This document shows positions 60,809 through 64,000 of a stretch of 64,000 nucleotides of DNA, piece after piece. The translations under genes were made by a program, and so were the position numbers. The notes below the pieces were generated by a model. The model worked only from the letters and a program-made list of their open reading frames with translations, did not search any database and was not told where the DNA came from. Positions within the stretch are counted from its first letter, which is position 1. The number at the start of each line of letters is the position of its first letter. Source of the DNA: Methylotenera sp. L2L1 (GTDB taxonomy: Bacteria > Pseudomonadota > Gammaproteobacteria > Burkholderiales > Methylophilaceae); the NCBI RefSeq assembly GCF_000744605.1, contig NZ_JQMG01000001.1, positions 1,116,001 through 1,180,000 on the forward strand. The letters run 5' to 3'.

Positions 60809-62077
60809 ATGCGTACCTTTTATATATTTACCATTTTTCTTGTTGCTCTTTCATCAGTATCAAAGGCTAATGAGAGCGCTCTAAGTTCGGGCCTTATAGA
60901 GCCTACAGGCATGGTCACACTTACTGACGTGCTCAACATTGCATTAAGTGCCAATCCAGAGCTTGCCGTCGCTTTGCGTGAACGTGAGGCAGTAGATGGC
61001 ATAAGGGTGCAAGCTGCCACAAGACTTAATCCGTCAATATCAACCTCTGTTCAAGATACACGTCGCGAGAATCGTCAGATTTATCTGCAGCTCAATCAAG
61101 AAATTGAGTTGGGCAATAAACGTGAAGCGAGAATGGACGCTGCCGATGCGACTTATAAAAAAGCTAACGCAGAACTAGATAGCAAGAAGGCAGAAATACA
61201 TGCCAATGTAGTTAGCGCATTTTATGAACTACTGGCAGCACAAGAACGATTGAAATTATCCCAATCATCCCTTGAGGTCGCAAATCAAGCGTTAGACGCA
61301 TCAGCAAAACGTGTTAAAGCGGGTAAAAGCTCACCGGTTGAAGAGACCAAATCAAAAATTGCTCAATCCAGTGCAAAGATAGAACTTAGTCAGGCGACTA
61401 GCCAATTGAATAGCGCACGTAAGCGCTTGAGTGCCTTATGGGGCAGTTCTAACCCGGTATATGAGTATGCTAAAGGGGATGTAGAAAACATTCCTGCAAT
61501 CGCTAGCTTAAATGATTTATCAAGCGCACTGGAAAATGCACCGGCAATCACTATTGCAAAGCTGGAAATCAACGCACGCGATGGTATCACTAAAGTTGAG
61601 CGTAGTAAGGCTACACCGAATATCACGCTTAGCGCAGGGGTTGTAAACAATCAGGAACTTGGCGGAATCAATCAAGCGTTGCTAGGATTGAGTGTTCCAA
61701 TTCCGGTGTTCGATCGTAATCAGGGTCATGTCCAGGAAGCAGTCAGCCGCCAATATAAAGCCCAAGATGAGTTGGTGGCTTTGAAAGCGCAATTAGAAGC
61801 TAATCTCGCTTTTCAATATGAGCGCTTGAATGCAGCGCGACAAACTTCCGAATCCATCCGTAGCGAAATACTGCCAGGTTCGCAAAGTGCCTTTGACGCT
61901 GCCACAAAAGGATTTCAGGCAGGTAAATTTAATTTTCTGGATGTGCTGGATGCGCAAAGAACATGGTTCCAAGCTAAATCGCAATACATTCAATCATTGA
62001 TTGATGCACACCAGGCAGTCGCGGAAATCGAACGTATTTTAGGTGATGGAGTAATCCATCATCAGGCTCAGGAGTAA
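60809..62077 (+). CDS. czcC: TolC-family outer membrane protein CzcC
   Basis: A 422-residue outer-membrane efflux protein with signal peptide (YIFTIFLVALSSVSKA), two OEP repeats (NPELAVALREREAVDGIRVQAA; NPVYE...ITIAKLEINARDGITKVERSKATPNITLSAGV). The start is the ATG at 60809, 8 nt after GGAG; an upstream TTG in frame is less likely. First structural gene of a CzcCBA pump for Co/Zn/Cd. Confidence 0.9.
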   Translation: MRTFYIFTIFLVALSSVSKANESALSSGLIEPTGMVTLTDVLNIALSANPELAVALREREAVDGIRVQAATRLNPSISTSVQDTRRENRQIYLQLNQEIELGNKREARMDAADATYKKANAELDSKKAEIHANVVSAFYELLAAQERLKLSQSSLEVANQALDASAKRVKAGKSSPVEETKSKIAQSSAKIELSQATSQLNSARKRLSALWGSSNPVYEYAKGDVENIPAIASLNDLSSALENAPAITIAKLEINARDGITKVERSKATPNITLSAGVVNNQELGGINQALLGLSVPIPVFDRNQGHVQEAVSRQYKAQDELVALKAQLEANLAFQYERLNAARQTSESIRSEILPGSQSAFDAATKGFQAGKFNFLDVLDAQRTWFQAKSQYIQSLIDAHQAVAEIERILGDGVIHHQAQE

Positions 62078-62080
62078 ACA

Positions 62081-63619
62081 ATGCAAAAGAATAAACAAAC
62101 AACCGCCATTATTGCGGTGATCATCGTAGGGCTTATTTTAGCGGTACTGATATTGAACACCGAAAAGCCCAAACCTACTGATGAGGAACATGAGCATACT
62201 GGTGAGGTTATGTCCGGTGAAAATACTTCCGAAGCTGCACCACATGATGACCATGAGCATGCGGCACAAGCGCAGGAAATATTGAAAGGGCCGCATGGCG
62301 GCAAGCTCTTCACAAAAGACGGCTATGGTTTGGAAGTCACTATCTATGAACAAAATGTTGCGCCTGAATTCCGGATATATACCTATCAGAATGGCAAACC
62401 ACTAGACCCTGAAACTTCAGATGTTTCTATTGAGCTGCAACGCTTGGGTAGCAAAGCTCAGCTATTCAACTTTGTTAGAGAAAATGACTATCTCAAAGGA
62501 AATGCGACCGTAGAAGAGCCTCACTCTTTTGAAGCTAAGGTTACAGCCAAACATGACAACAAAACCTTTCAATTTGCTTACGACCAAGTAGAAGGCCGAG
62601 TCCAGATGACAGACAAGCAACTCACTTTGAATAGTATTGAAGTGCTAACCGCTGGCCCAGCCAGCATTAAATCGGTCCTGAATTTGCAAGGTGAGATCAA
62701 ACTGAATGCCGATAAAAGCGTGCATGTCGTGTCGCGCGTGGGCGGCATTGTGGAATCAGTCACTGTAAATGCAGGTGACAAGGTCAAAAAAGGCCAGGTG
62801 TTAGCGAGCTTATCCAGTCAGGAGATTGCTGACCTGCGTAGCGATTTATTGGCTGCACAAAAGCGGGTTGGCTTAGCTAAGTCCACTTATGTCCGAGAAA
62901 AACAACTGTGGGAAGAAAAGATTTCCGCCCAACAAGATTATTTAAAGGCCGAGCATGATTTACGTGAGGCAGAAATCAACGCTCAACGCATACACCAAAA
63001 GCTTTATGCACTTGGTGCTTCCGGAAGCAACAAAGGCTTAACACAGTATCAAATCCGCTCTCCGATTGATGGGGTTGTGACCAATAAAAAAATCAGCCAA
63101 GGCCAAGTAGTGGGTGAAGTTGATAGCTTGTATGAGATATCAGACTTATCCACTGTATGGGCAGAAATGACGATTTACGCCAAAGATATTGGCACAGTAA
63201 AAGTCGGACAAAAAGTGACCATTAGGGCGACTGCTTTTGAAGCTGAAACGACCGGAACTATTTCTTATGTAGGTGCATTAGTGGGTGAGCAATCTCGCAC
63301 GGCCATGGCACGAGTTGTTATCAATAATGCTAATCAAACGTGGCTACCTGGCCTACCCGTCAACATTGAGCTTGTTTCGGATGAAGTAAAAGTGCCTTTA
63401 GCGGTATCCGTAGAAGGTATACAAACCTTACGTGATTGGTCGGTTGTGTTTGGTCGTTACGGTGAATACTTTGAAGCCAGACCTTTAACTTTAGGCCGCC
63501 GTGATGACAAATACGTCGAAGTATTATCAGGCATTCAGGTCGGTGATCGCTATGCTGCGGGTAACAGCTTCTTGATTAAAGCGGATATCGGTAAAGCAGG
63601 AGCAAGTCATGACCATTGA
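62081..63619 (+). CDS. czcB: Efflux RND periplasmic adaptor CzcB
   Basis: A 512-residue membrane-fusion protein with an N-terminal anchor (TTAIIAVIIVGLILAVLIL), a His-rich periplasmic stretch (EHEHTGE...HDDHEHAAQ), a 100-residue CzcB-specific N-terminal domain, then a lipoyl/hairpin core (VVSRVGGIVESVTVNAGDKVKKGQVLASL) and beta-barrel. The His-rich segment suggests Zn/Co/Cd rather than copper. It begins 3 nt after czcC. Confidence 0.93.
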   Translation: MQKNKQTTAIIAVIIVGLILAVLILNTEKPKPTDEEHEHTGEVMSGENTSEAAPHDDHEHAAQAQEILKGPHGGKLFTKDGYGLEVTIYEQNVAPEFRIYTYQNGKPLDPETSDVSIELQRLGSKAQLFNFVRENDYLKGNATVEEPHSFEAKVTAKHDNKTFQFAYDQVEGRVQMTDKQLTLNSIEVLTAGPASIKSVLNLQGEIKLNADKSVHVVSRVGGIVESVTVNAGDKVKKGQVLASLSSQEIADLRSDLLAAQKRVGLAKSTYVREKQLWEEKISAQQDYLKAEHDLREAEINAQRIHQKLYALGASGSNKGLTQYQIRSPIDGVVTNKKISQGQVVGEVDSLYEISDLSTVWAEMTIYAKDIGTVKVGQKVTIRATAFEAETTGTISYVGALVGEQSRTAMARVVINNANQTWLPGLPVNIELVSDEVKVPLAVSVEGIQTLRDWSVVFGRYGEYFEARPLTLGRRDDKYVEVLSGIQVGDRYAAGNSFLIKADIGKAGASHDH

Positions 63620-63651
63620 TGCTTTCCAATGCTTACTGAAGGAGCGGGCTC

Positions 63652-64000
63652 ATGTTTGAACGACTGATTAAGTTTTCCATCGATCAGCGCTGGCTGATGA
63701 TGCTCATCGCTTTAGGCATTTCCATTGCCGGTGTCTTGAGTTACCAGAACTTGCCGATTGATGCAGTACCGGACATTACCAATATCCAAGTGCAGATCAA
63801 TACGGCGGCCCCTGGCTATGCACCTTTAGAAACCGAGCAGAGGATTACTTACCCAATTGAAACGGTCATGGCTGGAATGCCTAGGCTTGAAGAGACGCGC
63901 TCTATCTCACGTTATGGCCTGTCGCAAGTGACTGTGGTGTTTAAAGAAGGTACCGACATTTATTTTGCACGCCAACTTGTAAATGAACGGATTCAGCAAG
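63652..64000 (+). CDS. czcA: Heavy-metal efflux RND transporter CzcA, 5' end only
   Basis: From the ATG at 63652, after GGAG, the frame stays open to the window edge (116 codons). It shows the RND start MFERLIKFSIDQRWLMMLIALGISIAG, then YQNLPIDAVPDITNIQVQINTAAPGYAPLETEQRITYPIETVMAGMP, as in CzcA-type pumps. It lies 32 nt after czcB and completes the operon order czcICBA. Confidence 0.94.
   Translation, partial: MFERLIKFSIDQRWLMMLIALGISIAGVLSYQNLPIDAVPDITNIQVQINTAAPGYAPLETEQRITYPIETVMAGMPRLEETRSISRYGLSQVTVVFKEGTDIYFARQLVNERIQQ

Noticed and set aside
1-64000. CRISPR array
   Set aside because: No series of regularly spaced identical repeats was found on reading the window; the only direct repeats are the att pair and the two tandem palindromes.

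Overview
The window looks like a chromosomal segment of a Gram-negative betaproteobacterium, most likely of the methylotrophic Methylophilaceae (Methylotenera-like). This rests on gene content: a zapA-6S RNA pair, a BtuM-type B12 transporter with a cobalamin salvage operon, a PQQ-associated beta-propeller lipoprotein, and an AT-leaning backbone. The assignment is an inference; there is no rRNA gene in the window.

Layout. 1-5.4 kb: a partial rhodanese gene, a protein with an HsdR-N-like nuclease domain, a phosphate-selective porin behind a clear Pho box, and a lipid A phosphoethanolamine transferase. 5.8-8.8 kb: a three-gene cluster of cytosine-5 DNA methyltransferase, ParB-like protein and PD-(D/E)XK-like protein that looks like restriction or defence. 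8957-15907: a small integrative element inserted in the 3' end of tRNA-Phe(GAA). It has 45-bp att repeats, near-identical arm-type sites at both ends, a Rep_trans-type initiator, an AlpA-like HTH gene overlapping a tyrosine integrase, and an AT-rich cargo (GHKL ATPase, DUF4325 STAS-like protein, membrane proteins, an orphan) that is the best candidate for an undescribed system.

16.1-34.5 kb: a large B12 region. cobT-cobS-cobC and cobQ lie on the plus strand and cbiB-cobD on the minus strand. An eleven-gene minus-strand operon (btuB, btuM, cobO, cobB, a periplasmic CobN-like chelatase, ExbB-like, DUF2149, bluB, BtuF-like, cobU, S4 protein) lies behind a cobalamin riboswitch. Together these import corrinoids and finish cobalamin (lower-ligand synthesis, amidation, adenosylation, nucleotide loop assembly). 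No early corrin-ring genes are present in the window.

34.6-44.5 kb: housekeeping genes (zapB-like, zapA, 6S RNA, DUF2237, EVE domain, beta-propeller, ilvA, rpiA, phoU, topA, ttcA). The 5' end of ttcA, including the PP-loop, is damaged. The breakpoint leads into accessory DNA: a DUF4007 fragment behind two tandem palindromes, an IS66-family element carrying a HigBA-like toxin-antitoxin pair between tnpB and tnpC, and a probable small RNA gene. 49.2-59.6 kb is a copper/silver resistance cluster (copA, copZ, DUF2231, cusABCF, Met/His-rich secreted proteins). 59.9-64 kb holds an orphan antitoxin and the start of a czcICBA cobalt-zinc-cadmium efflux operon that runs off the window.
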